64,000 nt of DNA from Amphirosellinia nigrospora (taxonomy: Eukaryota > Ascomycota > Sordariomycetes > Xylariales > Xylariaceae), in NCBI GenBank assembly GCA_004123355.1, contig SCHM01000001.1, positions 682,001 to 746,000 of the forward strand, given 5' to 3'. The stretch's first letter is position 1. Every line of letters starts with the position of its first letter. The notes beneath the pieces were generated by a model that did not search any database, had not been told where the DNA came from, and saw nothing but the letters and a program-made list of their open reading frames with translations. Made by a program: the position numbers and the translations under genes. Shown piece by piece: positions 1 to 10,435 of this stretch.

Positions 1-354
1 TTCATAATATTATTAATACACAAGTTTAATAGAGACCACCCACCCAAGGCCTCTCACGATTCCCAACCTCGTCCTCACATTCCGTGCAATACATACACTA
101 CCAAAACTCCAGATACACTTAAAGACCAACTCTTTATAGAGTCCTGTCTGTCGTGTAGATAGCTCCAAGATATTGGGTAGCACCTAGCTAGTGGGGTTTC
201 CAGATTTGGATAGGAATGTGTTGATGCGCTCGAGCTTTGTTCGCTTTCGGCCGGTGCCTTTGTCATTATTATACAAATACATCGTCTAGGTAGGGGTACG
301 GGGCCAACGCAGTTTTGCGCGCTTCTTCGTCAATCAGATTTGGAGCGAGGCACG
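1..354. other. Left edge, no supported gene
   Basis: I see no gene that can be defended here. A 63-codon open frame with a true ATG runs on the minus strand from 266 to 75. It has no recognisable domain and could be the first exon of a divergent gene whose remainder lies off the left edge. The rest is AT-rich and probably holds the promoter and leader of the YTP1-like gene. Confidence 0.4.
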
Positions 355-2436
355 ATGCGGTCACCACAACGAAAGCCTTTAGGTTACTAGCTCTGCTAGC
401 TATCGCAAGCGCTCTTCCCGCAGTTCTCGCACACGGCGACGAAGACGCAATGAACATGGGCGAGGATGGCGATATGGCGGCGAAGATCCCAAACCTGATG
501 CCGACTCATACCCTCCGACATACTTTGCGCATCCCGAGCACGTTACTGCCATCTATGCGCACATTGGACTTATGGTCATTGGTTGGTTTTCATGCTTCCA
601 ACAGGTATGCGAACAGTTGCTATTTCCGAGCTGTTAGAGTACCCAGTAACTAAGACATCTATAGCCGTTATGCTTTCGATTGCGCGATCACGATACACAC
701 TTGCTGCCCTCCTATTCCTTCCGCACGAATGCGATCGGTGTTTTAGTAGGAATTGTCTACAACGCGAATACACCGGACTTCTACCCAAACAACGCACACC
801 ATAAACTGGGATGGCTCGTTACTTGGGTTGTGGGCGCTCAGGTTCTTGTAGGTCTCGTCGGCCGGGTTGCTGGTATGATGAGCCAATCATCTCGCCCAGG
901 TCATAGCAAAGAGGAGGAGCAATCGTTTATACCTGTCTCGACAGAAGCCATGGCCGAACATCACCGTAGAAACAAAGACCTGTTTTCCTCTCCGTACCGG
1001 GAATCCAACGACAGTGGCCCAGGTACAGAGCGAAACACGGAGTCGCTTCGAAGTGCGTCGCTCTCCACAATGGTTGGTCCCGAATCGCCAATCGAGCTCA
1101 GCGACCGGCGCCTGCACTACGAAGAGGATGAGGAGGATTTGGTCTTCAGGCCTGCTGAGATGCAACCTTCGGGCGCCTCGAAGTCATTTATAGCTAAGGT
1201 TGCCAGCAAAATATCCGGCAAGGCATGGAAAATCATCATGTTCGGTTACGAATTCGTGGACCGGACGATTCTGATCCTAGGTTACGTCACACTTTGCACA
1301 GGACTAATTACATATGCGCGTTTCTTCGTAAGTTGTTGGCTACACGTTGTCCGTTTGGATCTTTTCTAATCATCGTAACAGGAGGGACACGAGGTTTTCA
1401 GTGGACTGGCGCATTGGATCAAAGGTGGTATATTTTTTTGGTATGGCATTTTGACCTTGGGTCGATGGTCTGGCAGCTTTGGAGAGCTAGGCTGGGTGAG
1501 TTGCAGTGAAACCCTGACCGCGAAAAGGGCCTTGGTATACTGACCGCAATCCAGGCGTGGAATATTCGCCCCAAGCAGCGATCACAAAAATGGAGACCGA
1601 GTGCTGAATTCGTCGAGGGCGCGCTTATCTTTACATATGGTGCGACGAACATCTTCCTCGAGCATTTAGGTAGCTCTGAATCCACGTTTAGCTCTCAGGA
1701 CCTCGAGCATGTTTCGATTACTATCCTCTTCATTGGAGGTGGCTTAGTAAGTGAACTTCAAGATAGAGCTCACCTTGTATCAGAGACTAACAGAACGGAC
1801 AGCTCGCCATGCTTATTGAGTCTACTCGCATCCGAGAACTGCTCAATACAACGACGACAGAAGCCACACTATCGCATCCCAGTCATGCCTACAGTGATGA
1901 GGAGCGCGCTATGCTCGAGCCTCCGCAGCAGTATGAATTTTCAATCAACCCGATTCCAGCTCTAGTGATCCTCCTACTTGGGATCATGATGAGCTCGCAT
2001 ACGCAGCAGACTATGATATCGAGCATGGTTCATAAACAATGGGGTAACTTGTTAACGGGTGCTTCTTTTGCGCGAGGCTTCACATATGTGTTGCTCTACC
2101 TGAAGCCCCGCGCTCCGTGTTACCGTCTCGCCCCCCACAGAGCTACTTACAGCGTTCGGTCTGATTTCCGGCGGCACTATTTTCATGGCAAGCGTAAGTC
2201 AAGTTTTGCCTACATAATGGACGGCTAAGCGAGCATCGCTAATGAAGTCAACAGAGTGGCGACACGGTCCAAGGCATGATTCACTACGATTTAGATGCCA
2301 TGTTCTTCTATACGGTAACCATGGACTTGTCGGACTCCTTATGGCGTGGATTGTCTTACTCCTTGCCTTCAAAGGATGGGCCGTTCGCAGAGAATCAAGC
2401 CGCACCCAGACGTGGAAGCAGCCATCAAGACACTAA
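355..2436 (+). CDS. YTP1-like multi-pass membrane protein, several frame breaks
   Basis: This is a YTP1-family integral membrane protein (DUF2427 followed by a Ytp1 domain); its function is unknown beyond an endomembrane or plasma-membrane location. A hydrophobic leader (RLLALLAIASALPAVLA) is followed by the acidic HGDEDAMNMGEDGD stretch, then several membrane segments (IYAHIGLMVIGWF, NAIGVLVGIVYN, LGWLVTWVVGAQVLVGLVG), an acidic loop and a C-terminal membrane block (GLVGLLMAWIVLLLAFKGWA). Clear introns lie near 1327-1381, 1496-1554, 1749-1801 and 2193-2253. The ATG at 355 joins the leader only if one base is restored between 355 and 385. Further one-base breaks lie near 500, 592, 705, 2105 and 2320, including a tttt run that should be ttttt. 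With conserved residues on both sides of each break, error is likelier than decay, but a real pseudogene is not excluded. Confidence 0.78.
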
Positions 2437-3147
2437 ACAGAATGGTTGGATGGAACAAAATCATGAATTGGACAAGACACCACCAACTATATCTGGATAC
2501 AGATGTGTGGTATTTGCATAAAACGAACAGCTCAGCATACGAGATCTGTTTCGTTTACCGGCGCATTGATAACAATACGGTTACTAAACGGATACACCCA
2601 TAGACCTCTGTTTTTGGGACCCATAACCAACCTCGTTGTTGTTCAACGTTGCGGGACCTTTTATTTACATTCGAATGATACCCCTTGGGAAATAGTTTTG
2701 GACCAGTTTCCGGTCCTGGATAGATGATGCATCGCATTGGTTGTTTTAACTGGCTGGGGATGTGGGATATGCGTGTGATGAAAGGGGAAGGAAGTATTAT
2801 GATGACAGTGACGACGGATTGGAACTGGAAGCTACGCTACGTACGGTGTATAGTTAATCGTATGAGTCTAAGTACGAGATATTTGGTGTCATTCGCTTTT
2901 AGTGGCCGCCTAAGTATTATCGTGCATCCATTACCAGGTACTCAAAAGGTTCTGCTCTCTGAATAATGCACCCATCAATTTATCCGTCTCAATAACAAAT
3001 AATTCTCATTATAACATTCTCTACAGCCCCACCAAGCTACCAATAATCGGATCGCATCTGCTGTGTTAAAGGAAATTTGGTGAAGTGTGCTAGGAGATTT
3101 TTCCTATCACAAACAGTGAATGCTCTAAATGGAGCAAAAATGAAATT
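2437..3147. other. Intergenic, nothing recognised
   Basis: This stretch follows the YTP1-like stop and precedes the tRNA gene. It presumably holds the 3' UTR. No protein or RNA gene is supported, and the short open frames lack codon structure or domains. Confidence 0.5.
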
Positions 3148-3248
3148 CGACATGTGCAGGATTTGAACCTACGCGACCGAAGTCATGAGATGGCTTTATT
3201 CGTAGTATGAATTCAAGTCTCACCCATTAACCACTCTGGCAACATGCC
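3148..3248 (-). tRNA. tRNA-Ser (anticodon TGA) with a 20-nt intron
   Basis: Read on the minus strand, the acceptor strand GGCATGT (3248-3242) pairs with ACATGTC (3155-3149), followed by discriminator G at 3148, as expected for serine. The D-stem CCA/TGG encloses GAGTGGTTAA. The anticodon stem is TGAGA/TCTCA, perfectly paired only if a 20-nt intron (TTCATACTACGAATAAAGCC) is removed after position 37. That leaves the loop C-T-TGA-A-A. A class II variable arm (GAC-TTCG-GTC) and a T-arm (GTAGG-TTCAAAT-CCTGC) follow. The total is 101 nt, or 81 nt mature. The internal A and B boxes are both visible. The anticodon depends on the intron placement, which the stem pairing supports well. Confidence 0.85.
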
Positions 3249-3447
3249 TGGATCTGCAAAGTGGCGGATTATCAGGATTTATAACAGCCAATGGAAAATA
3301 ATGTGGGGAAGTTTAATGGATCCCTCCTACCTATGGACTGGCTGAAATTCTCAAGCAGAACAAGTCTCAACAAAAAAAAGCCAAAACAGACAGGTATTCC
3401 CCACAATCGAGGGAAATCAGAACATAAAAAATCACAAGGGGAAAAAG

Positions 3448-3714
3448 ATGACAGGCAAAGGCAAAGACCAAGACACGGCGGCGGCGGCGGAGGATTTCAC
3501 ATCCTACTATCTGCAGCAGTCGACCAAGGAATTCGCCGAGGACCTGGACAAGATCCGCGGCGCCGATGACTTCAAGGCCGACACGCTGCCCATGCTCGTC
3601 AACTCGCTGCAGCAGGGCACCTCGATGTTCTCGGCCGCGGACCAGCGGAGGATCGTCGACGCGCGGCAAGCTGGCAAGAGTGGTGGCGATGGAGAAGAGG
3701 GGTCTGCTGCGTAA
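3448..3714 (+). CDS. RSA3: Ribosome assembly protein 3 (Rsa3 domain), short form
   Basis: The 88-residue product has the compact Rsa3 signature: an aromatic-rich start (FTSYYLQQSTKEFAEDLDKI), then DDFKADTLPMLVNSLQQGT and a terminal helix around SAADQRRIVDARQAG. Rsa3 is a nucleolar factor of 60S pre-ribosome maturation that works with Dbp6 in yeast. Residues 15 to 75 cover the whole conserved domain. The usual longer charged N-terminal region is absent or reduced to a short K/D/Q/A segment, so an upstream exon may have been missed. The ATG at 3448 lies in a purine-rich context (aaaaag). The reading frame is intact. The next gene on the same strand is about 1.6 kb away. Confidence 0.75.
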   Translation: MTGKGKDQDTAAAAEDFTSYYLQQSTKEFAEDLDKIRGADDFKADTLPMLVNSLQQGTSMFSAADQRRIVDARQAGKSGGDGEEGSAA

Positions 3715-5329
3715 AGGGAGGTAGTGAGTTCGCATTCTCGAATGTTGGGGGGGTGCTCGGAAAGCCCTTGGCGCGAGAGTTGGGCTTGGTTTGGGCCTCC
3801 GTCCCACGGCAATGGTTTTACCTAGCAGTGCTGTTACGGCGAACGGGTGTGCCCGCCTGCTCTGAGGCGCAGTTGGGATGATTGTACGTTTTGTAGTTAC
3901 TTGCACTTTTCATACTTGGTTGCTAAAACATGAGTTAGACACCTCGTGCGAAGTAATCATTGTGGAAGCATGGGTATGGATGAGAGGGCTATATGCAAAT
4001 GAGTCTGCTTTTGCTGGAGTTCTTGTGTTTGGGTGACGACGCAGGGAACTCGAGACGGAGTCTGAACAGGGACACTTGGGAGTCGGTATACAAGAAACAC
4101 CTTTGACGTGCAAGTAGATAATGTCGCAAAGCTCCCCTACTACCCGTAGACACAGCGTAGATTACGCACTCTCTACGTCCGTTTCAGTCGTCTTTGGGTA
4201 TGTGAAGCGAGTCGCGGGCTTCACATAGTAGCATGAGGTTGAGATTAGTCATAAGGCCGAGTACCAAAATCAACACCGGAGTTGCTTATGCTCTTTCACA
4301 TCTCGCCATGCAAATATCAACACCGATTCTACTTCGATTTCATGTTAGCGGGACAAGGAGCCGAAATATGCTTCAAGCAAGAAGTTGAGCTGAGCGTGTG
4401 AGCTCAAATCAGAGGCGGCGCAGCTAAAGTTCATAGATCCCCAAATCGTTGCCAGACTAAAGCTCCTTTTATGGATAATGTGGCCGTGAAAAATGTGTTG
4501 TAACTCGGAGGTTATACACTCGCCGTTTATCCTAGGGGGATAGCGTTGGTAACGTCAACATCGTGACACATATACTGTAAGGCCAAGCAAAATAACGATA
4601 GAGAGCCATAGAAAAAGTAATTTAATGTATCTTCAAGAAAATCAAATCACCTGGCCCGAACGCTGGGGCCTAAAAAACACTATGGATCCCGAGCACTTGA
4701 GAGAAACTCCGGTAAGTGTATAATAATATATCAGGCTTATTCGGATTATTTTCTCGAAATGATATAGAATTTAGTCTCGTTTCGAAGCCAATCGGCGGCT
4801 ATAAGATGCATGTCACAGTTCCCATTGCTGATAGTTCGTTCCAGCATTATTACACAAGAAGGGAAAACCCCTATCTATCCCATAGGGCTTAGGGCATATA
4901 TATCCCCGGTCTCCAAGGATTATATCGTAGTGTTCTGTGACAGCACATACTTTAGCTAAATCCATGATATCGGGCGATCGATACCCAATCGACCAACGAC
5001 CGGGACTAGTTGTATAAGTACGTATGTGCTGACGGACATGCTGACATCCGTATCCAGTGTTGAGTGATAGATCGGCTGTTTCTAAGGGCATAACTGAATG
5101 AAGGGAGTAACCTCGTTGACACTTGTACTTTTACCCATACGCAATATCGGACAGCTAGTTTGAAGGGCTTTGCTTGTTGCAACACTGCAAGATAGGAGAG
5201 CGATGGTCCGCAGACCCCACGTTGAGACTTCTATTGCTGCATGCATATAAGGTAAGTTGTCTCTTACAATAGCACTTTCCACGCAATTCGGGTCCACCCT
5301 GTGAAGTGTAGATCCAAGCCACTAGCATC
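3715..5329. other. Long intergenic stretch, no supported gene
   Basis: No coding region is supported. A 92-codon minus-strand frame at 4813-5091 starts with ATG but has no recognisable domain. The interval mixes AT-rich DNA with scattered short repeats. It presumably includes the RSA3 3' UTR and the promoter of the sulfotransferase-fold gene. Confidence 0.45.
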
Positions 5330-6255
5330 ATGGGGGGTGGCATCTATTCCGACCGACCCTTCGCGGAAGGTCCAGGTCATTTCAGCAGGCTACTCCCGGA
5401 CGGGGACAGTATCAATGTCCCTAGCCCTCGAGAAGCTCCTCGATGGGCCAATTCTTCACGGAGGCACACAGATTCTGATCCGCGATGACGGTAAGTAGAA
5501 AACCACGGAACTCCTATAGCGCTCTGGCGCTAACCATTACAGACTACTGCTTGACGTGGATCAAGGCGTACGAGGCCAGAGAGGCAGGCAACAAGCAGGA
5601 GACTCTGAAGCTGGTGCGCAAAGCCACTGCGGGTTTCGTAGGGACTGCGGACCTACCGCCAGCTGACTTCATGTCGGAGATGGTCGAATTATATCCGGAT
5701 GCCAAGGTCGTGTTGGTCCGTAGGGATGCGACCAGATGGTGGAATAGCATCGCGACCCTGACGAGTCGCACAACGCCGTCGTGGCTGGGTGCGGTCCTCG
5801 CCCCGATTCCCGGCTGGAGACACCTCGCCACGTTTGCGCAGGTCTATAGCCGATCGACTCTGCGGCTTGCGGGCTTGGACGACCTAAATGCAAGCCCGAC
5901 GGATTTGATCGAGCACGGTGGCCCCGTAAGTAGGTATCCTTCTCATCTCTCTTAACCGCTATTCACATTATTCCTAGACATTCTTGAAGTCCACCAAGAC
6001 AAGGTTAGGTCCCTTGTGCCAAAAGAGCGGCTGCTAGAAATGGACCTCAACGATGGCTGGGAACCGCTGTGTAAATTCTTGGGGGTACCGGTGCCTGATG
6101 AACCATTTCCTCGAGCAAATGACGCTAAAGCTGCAGACCAATATGCTACCAAAATCCTATTTAAGGTCTTATTGGTATGGTTATTTCTTCTTACTGGGGC
6201 TGGAACCGTTATTTTCCTTGCTGTCGTACAATGGCGGCGTAGAAGCCAAGGGTGA
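5330..6255 (+). CDS. Sulfotransferase-fold P-loop protein with C-terminal membrane anchor
   Basis: The product belongs to the fungal sulfotransferase-like family (Sulfotransfer_4), often mislabelled NAD-dependent epimerase. The 5'-PSB-like loop is SAGYSRTGTVSMSLALEKLL. Later conserved parts are YCLTWIKAYEARE, the FMSEMVELYPDAKVVLVRRD strand-turn that holds the 3'-phosphate-binding Arg, and WEPLCKFLGVPVPDEPFPRAN near the C terminus. This family would transfer sulfate from PAPS; the acceptor is unknown. Introns lie at 5491-5542 and 5936-5977. After the domain comes a single membrane helix (ILFKVLLVWLFLLTGAGTVI) and a WRRRSQG tail. The ATG at 5330 is followed by a run of six G that is one base out of frame with the loop, and a second break lies just after the second intron. 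Start and exon-3 phase are therefore inferred. Confidence 0.8.
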
Positions 6256-6536
6256 TAGAGATTTATAAGGATAGCGAAACGCCTTGACGGGGGAGTCTTT
6301 TGATTTCTGAACAAATTACAGAAACAGTGACAGTGTAGACTCGCACCCTGGTAACAACCCGTAATAGCTAGGGCCCCTTAAACAAAACTAGGCAACACGA
6401 AAACCTGAGGCTAAATAGAAACTCTTTTGCGGTTTATGATATTACGGGAAACGGAACAGAGCAGCCAGTCTGCACCTGTAGAATAGGCCTCTATCTGACA
6501 ATCCCAAACTTACCAGGCCGGCTCAAGCTCAGTGTA

Positions 6537-7826
6537 TCAGTTCCCCAGTAGTGCCCTCCAGAAGGCTGCGTTCTCATTACCGTCGACTACCTTGGCGATG
6601 GGCGAGACATGAGCCTCACTAGTCTCTGCTGCGCCATTAACATGGCGAACGTATGCTTCTGCAACTTTGATCCACATGGCCTTTTCTTCTTTGCTTGCGC
6701 CAGAGCCCTGCCAGACCCAAACATTGTTACCTGTGTCAAGGAGAAAGATATCTTTGCTGTCGAGATCGGATTTAGTCATATCGTTTCCTTCCTTGATGAT
6801 GTCAAATTCAAGCGCCCCTGAAGCGTCCGATAGGCGCCATAGTTTGCGCGGTCTGAGGTCTTGGTGAGATACGATCGGTCTCTCGGCTCTAAAGGGCTCT
6901 TCGGCATCTTCACCTCCAAGCACTGCGATGTTCTCTGTTAGCAATTGTCATATATATAACGACCCAATTAGGAGCCTTATGTTCCGAGGGCGAATAGACA
7001 CAAGGAAACAAAAAGCACCAAGTCACCACTTACAGCTGACTACCGTACGTGATCGTGATTCAGATTGCGATAGGACCTCGACATCAATATGTTTTGCAAT
7101 CGTCATATCATGCACTATTTGCGCCGCCTTAGCCTTTTCCATCGGGCTGCAGTTCTTGCCCTGCCAGACCCAGATCTTGTCATTTCGCTCTAGGACGAAA
7201 ACGTCGTTCTCGTCAAGACTCTGCCACGTCGGCTCGACCTCGTAGACAATAACCGAGTCAGCGCGCTTGGCCGCGGGATGCTTGAAGACTCTTAGGAGAG
7301 TCAAAATCTCCCTCGGTTCTTCCTCTGTTTCGACATGCGTAAACCCGGAACGTATGCCGCCTGATAGGATTCTAATACGGGAGAATAGTTCCACGAAGTC
7401 ATCTGAGGGCTCTTTTTGGAGCTCGCGGTGCTGCGTGGCGACGCCATGTAGGTACTCGTCCAGCTCGACCGTCTTGTAAGCTGCTGTACCGACCTCGTCC
7501 TGGGTGCTCTTACTCCCAAGCCAGAAGAAGATGTCGTGACCCAACTTTTCCTTGTCATCCTTGCTGCCCACCTTGTAAGAATGGAGAATGATGTAACTGT
7601 CTCCCTCGTGGAAGTCCCCATATCGGGCTTTGGGCCACGCAACAACCTGGAACTCCTCGATTCGCCATATGTGAAGGCCGGGCGTCTGCCCCACGGCCTG
7701 CCAAGCTGGCTCGGTCGCTGCTGAGTTGTACTTCACCTTGTGATCGATCTCGCTGTTGATGAACTCGACATTGCTATCTCTCCAGTCGTCCACCGTCAGG
7801 TGCACCAGACCCTGGTGTGGTGCCAT
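6537..7826 (-). CDS. Three-repeat gelsolin-family actin-binding protein (fragmin-like)
   Basis: Three gelsolin repeats fill the roughly 395-residue product. Repeat 1 covers LHIWRIEEFQVV, HEGDSYIILHSY and DIFFWLGSKSTQDE. Repeat 2 covers SVIVYEVEPTWQSL, DVFVLERNDKIWVWQG and SPMEKAKA. Repeat 3 covers KLWRLSDASG, DIFLLDTGNNVWVWQG and SKEEKAMWIKVAEAY. This matches severing and capping proteins of the fragmin/severin type, which act on cortical actin in a Ca2+-dependent way. The ATG is at 7826 (MAPHQGLVHL). An intron lies near 6945-7030, but the obvious GTAAGT donor and TAACAG acceptor give a stop at the junction, so either a weaker donor (GTAGTC) is used or one base is missing there. The family assignment is secure. 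Confidence 0.88.
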
Positions 7827-8664
7827 TGTGTTCAAATACTGCGTATGCGTGTATGATATTGTCTTTTTACGTATAACTACCTCTCTCCAGAAAAGATCCG
7901 GCTGCTCTGCTTTCTTTTAGCTACAACAAGACTCTCATGGTGACTGACGTAATGAGGCTCAAGTGGAATGAAGTTCATCCAATGGAACACTGGTGAAAGG
8001 CGGGGAAGACCAAAAAAACAAACGGTTTCAGGAGCGAACCTCACTACGTCCTGGTCCTGCCGTATTACCCGTCTCGTGATCATGAATATCATGGGGTAAG
8101 TACGCAAAAATACAATTTATTTTCAATGTTGATAGCTCTTGTTTATTCTTCAGATATTCTCTACCAGCAATCTCTCTTACATACTATAGTAGTGCGATGA
8201 TACGCCAGCTCTGTGTTATGCGCCTAGGATGGTTATGGTAGACTGAAGGGTTATTTTAAAGAATCGGCGACTATATGTCTGTAATTTCCATGTCATTTTA
8301 TACTAGGCTAGGACCTTATATCTACCTACCTTAGGTATGTTGGTGTGATATGGATGCCTGTTAAACAAGATGCTGACTAAGAAAAGGTAAAGGGTAAAGG
8401 GTGCATTAGCGCGATTTCACTGATGTGGCAGCCTGCAGCATCCATCCAACACCAGGGTAATGTCCGACGACCCTTAATTTGCGAAAGAAAAAAACAACGA
8501 AAAAGACAACAACGGCAATTGGCCTCGACGGACTGTTTCTTCTCAGCGCTCACTATTAGGCAGTCGTTTTATTTGCGACCTCTGCGATCTCCGTTTCGCC
8601 CTCACCCGATTCCGAGCCCAATTCCCCATGCATCGCCTCTTATAGTCGACCTATATCGAGCACC
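7827..8664. other. Divergent promoter region of gelsolin and LCB1 genes
   Basis: This 0.84-kb spacer lies between two start codons pointing away from each other. No coding frame is supported. A short run resembling TACCTACCTTAGGTA occurs near 8320-8337. The LCB1-proximal part is rich in C and T just before the ATG, as in many fungal promoters. Confidence 0.5.
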
Positions 8665-10435
8665 ATGGATCTAAACGAGGGCCAGGCCTATGTACAGGAC
8701 CTGCTGCATAGCTTGTTCGAGGCTTTCCAACGAGTCCCCGGCAGTTCCGTCCTGATCCGATACATCCAATCGAGCTACCAGAACGACCCTATACGATCTG
8801 CCATCGAGCTCGTGCTCGTCATCTTCTTCGTGCGCTACCTACTATCGCCCTCCTATCCCACCCACGCCTCCAACTACATCAAGCTACGCGAGGATGAAAT
8901 CGACGAGCTTGTTAGGGATTGGGAGCCAGAGCCCCTCGTTGCCGAACAGACCACTTTCGAGGAGAACGAGGCCGATAAGATACCTATAGTTGTTGGGTAA
9001 GCATTCGTTCCCATGCTCGTTCCCGCTACTTCGATGCTGACAGAAGCTGGTGCGTGGCAGACCGACGGGTCCCAAGGTTAAGCTTGCGAATGGCAGGACC
9101 GTGATTAACCTGGCTTCGTACAACTTCTACAACTTTAATGCAAGCGAGTCTATAAAAGAAAAGGCTATCCAGACTCTGCGCACCTATGGTGTCGGCCCCT
9201 GCGGCCCGCCACAGTTCTACGGCACACAGGATGTTCACATGCAGACTGAAGCCGACATTGCCTCGTTTCTCGGAACCCAGAGTGCTATTGTCTACGCCCA
9301 TGCCTTCTCGACCATTACGAGTGTTATCCCATGCTTCTGTAAGCGCGGAGACGTCATCGTGGCTGATAAAATGGCAAACTACTCTATCCGTAAGGGGTTG
9401 GAAGCTTCCCGAAGCTCTATCCGGTGGTACAATCACAACGATATGGCAGATCTTGAGCGCGTCATGAAAAAGGTGGCCGAGGAACAGGCAAAGAAGATTC
9501 TGACAAGGAGGTTCGTTGTCACCGAGGGTCTATTTGAGATGCTTGGCGACTGCTCTGACTTGCCCAAACTTGTGAGCAACCTTATTTACCTCAATCACCC
9601 GCACATATAGCAATCTCTATCATACTGATGATTAGCCCAGATTGAGCTCAAGGAAAAGTACAAATTCCGTCTGGCCCTCGATGAGACGAACTCATTTGGC
9701 GTTCTTGGTCGCAATGGCCGTGGTTGACGGAAGCACAAAATGTTGATGCGGAGGCTGTAGATGTCATTATCGGCTCTCTCTCCGGACCCCTCTGTGCTGC
9801 GGTGGCTTCTGTGCCGGGTCTACGGATGTGGTTAGACACCAGCGCATCAATGCGCTCGCCTACACGTACTCGGCCGCACTCCCTGCCATGTCCGCCGTGA
9901 CAGCTAGTGAGACATTGAACGTGCTACAGTGCAACCCCGACATATTGATCCAGTGCCGTGAGAACATCCGCGCGATGCGAGCGCAGCTGGACCCCCGCAG
10001 CGACTGGGTGACTTGCACCAGCGACCCGAGAACCCTATTATGATTCTTGTTTTCAAGCCGGATGTCATTCAATCTCGACGGTTGAGCATCGATGACCAGG
10101 AACGGCTCTTCGCGGATTGTGTCGAAGAGGTAAGTAACTCATCCGCGACCACTCCGTTCTCTCCAGTTAAGAAACCCGAGAAAGATGGGTAGCTAACAAC
10201 CCGTGTTGCACAGTCACTTGCCAACGGTGTCCTCGTTACACGGCTGAAGACGATGCCATTGATTAGCAGTCTTGGGCCCAAAGACACAGATGTCAACATC
10301 CAGCCTGCGCTTAAAGTGTGCATCACGTCTGGGTTGTCAAAGAAGGAGATAGAGAAGGCAGGCGTGACAATCCGACATGCCATCACGAAGGTCATGACTC
10401 GGAAGACAAATCGACTATCGGGGTCGGCTAGCTAA
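8665..10435 (+). CDS. LCB1: Serine palmitoyltransferase subunit 1 (LCB1)
   Basis: This is LCB1 of the ER enzyme that condenses serine and palmitoyl-CoA, the first step of sphingolipid synthesis; the gene is essential in yeast. An N-terminal membrane helix ([16 protein letters not shown]) precedes the aminotransferase class I/II fold: [77 protein letters not shown]. The strand that carries the PLP lysine in LCB2 reads [12 protein letters not shown] here without lysine, as expected for the non-catalytic LCB1. Introns are 8997-9060, 9572-9640 and about 10131-10214. Three one-base losses break the frame, near 9723 (ggttgacg), 9801 (gcggtgg) and 10026 (gacccgag). Each is healed by lengthening a T, G or C run by one. 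Confidence 0.93.

Noticed and set aside
75-266. Minus-strand ATG frame of 63 codons at the left edge
   Set aside because: No domain and no clear splice donor; could be a first exon but cannot be supported from this window.
4813-5091. Minus-strand frame of 92 codons
   Set aside because: No recognisable family, no neighbouring exons, and it lies in AT-rich intergenic DNA.
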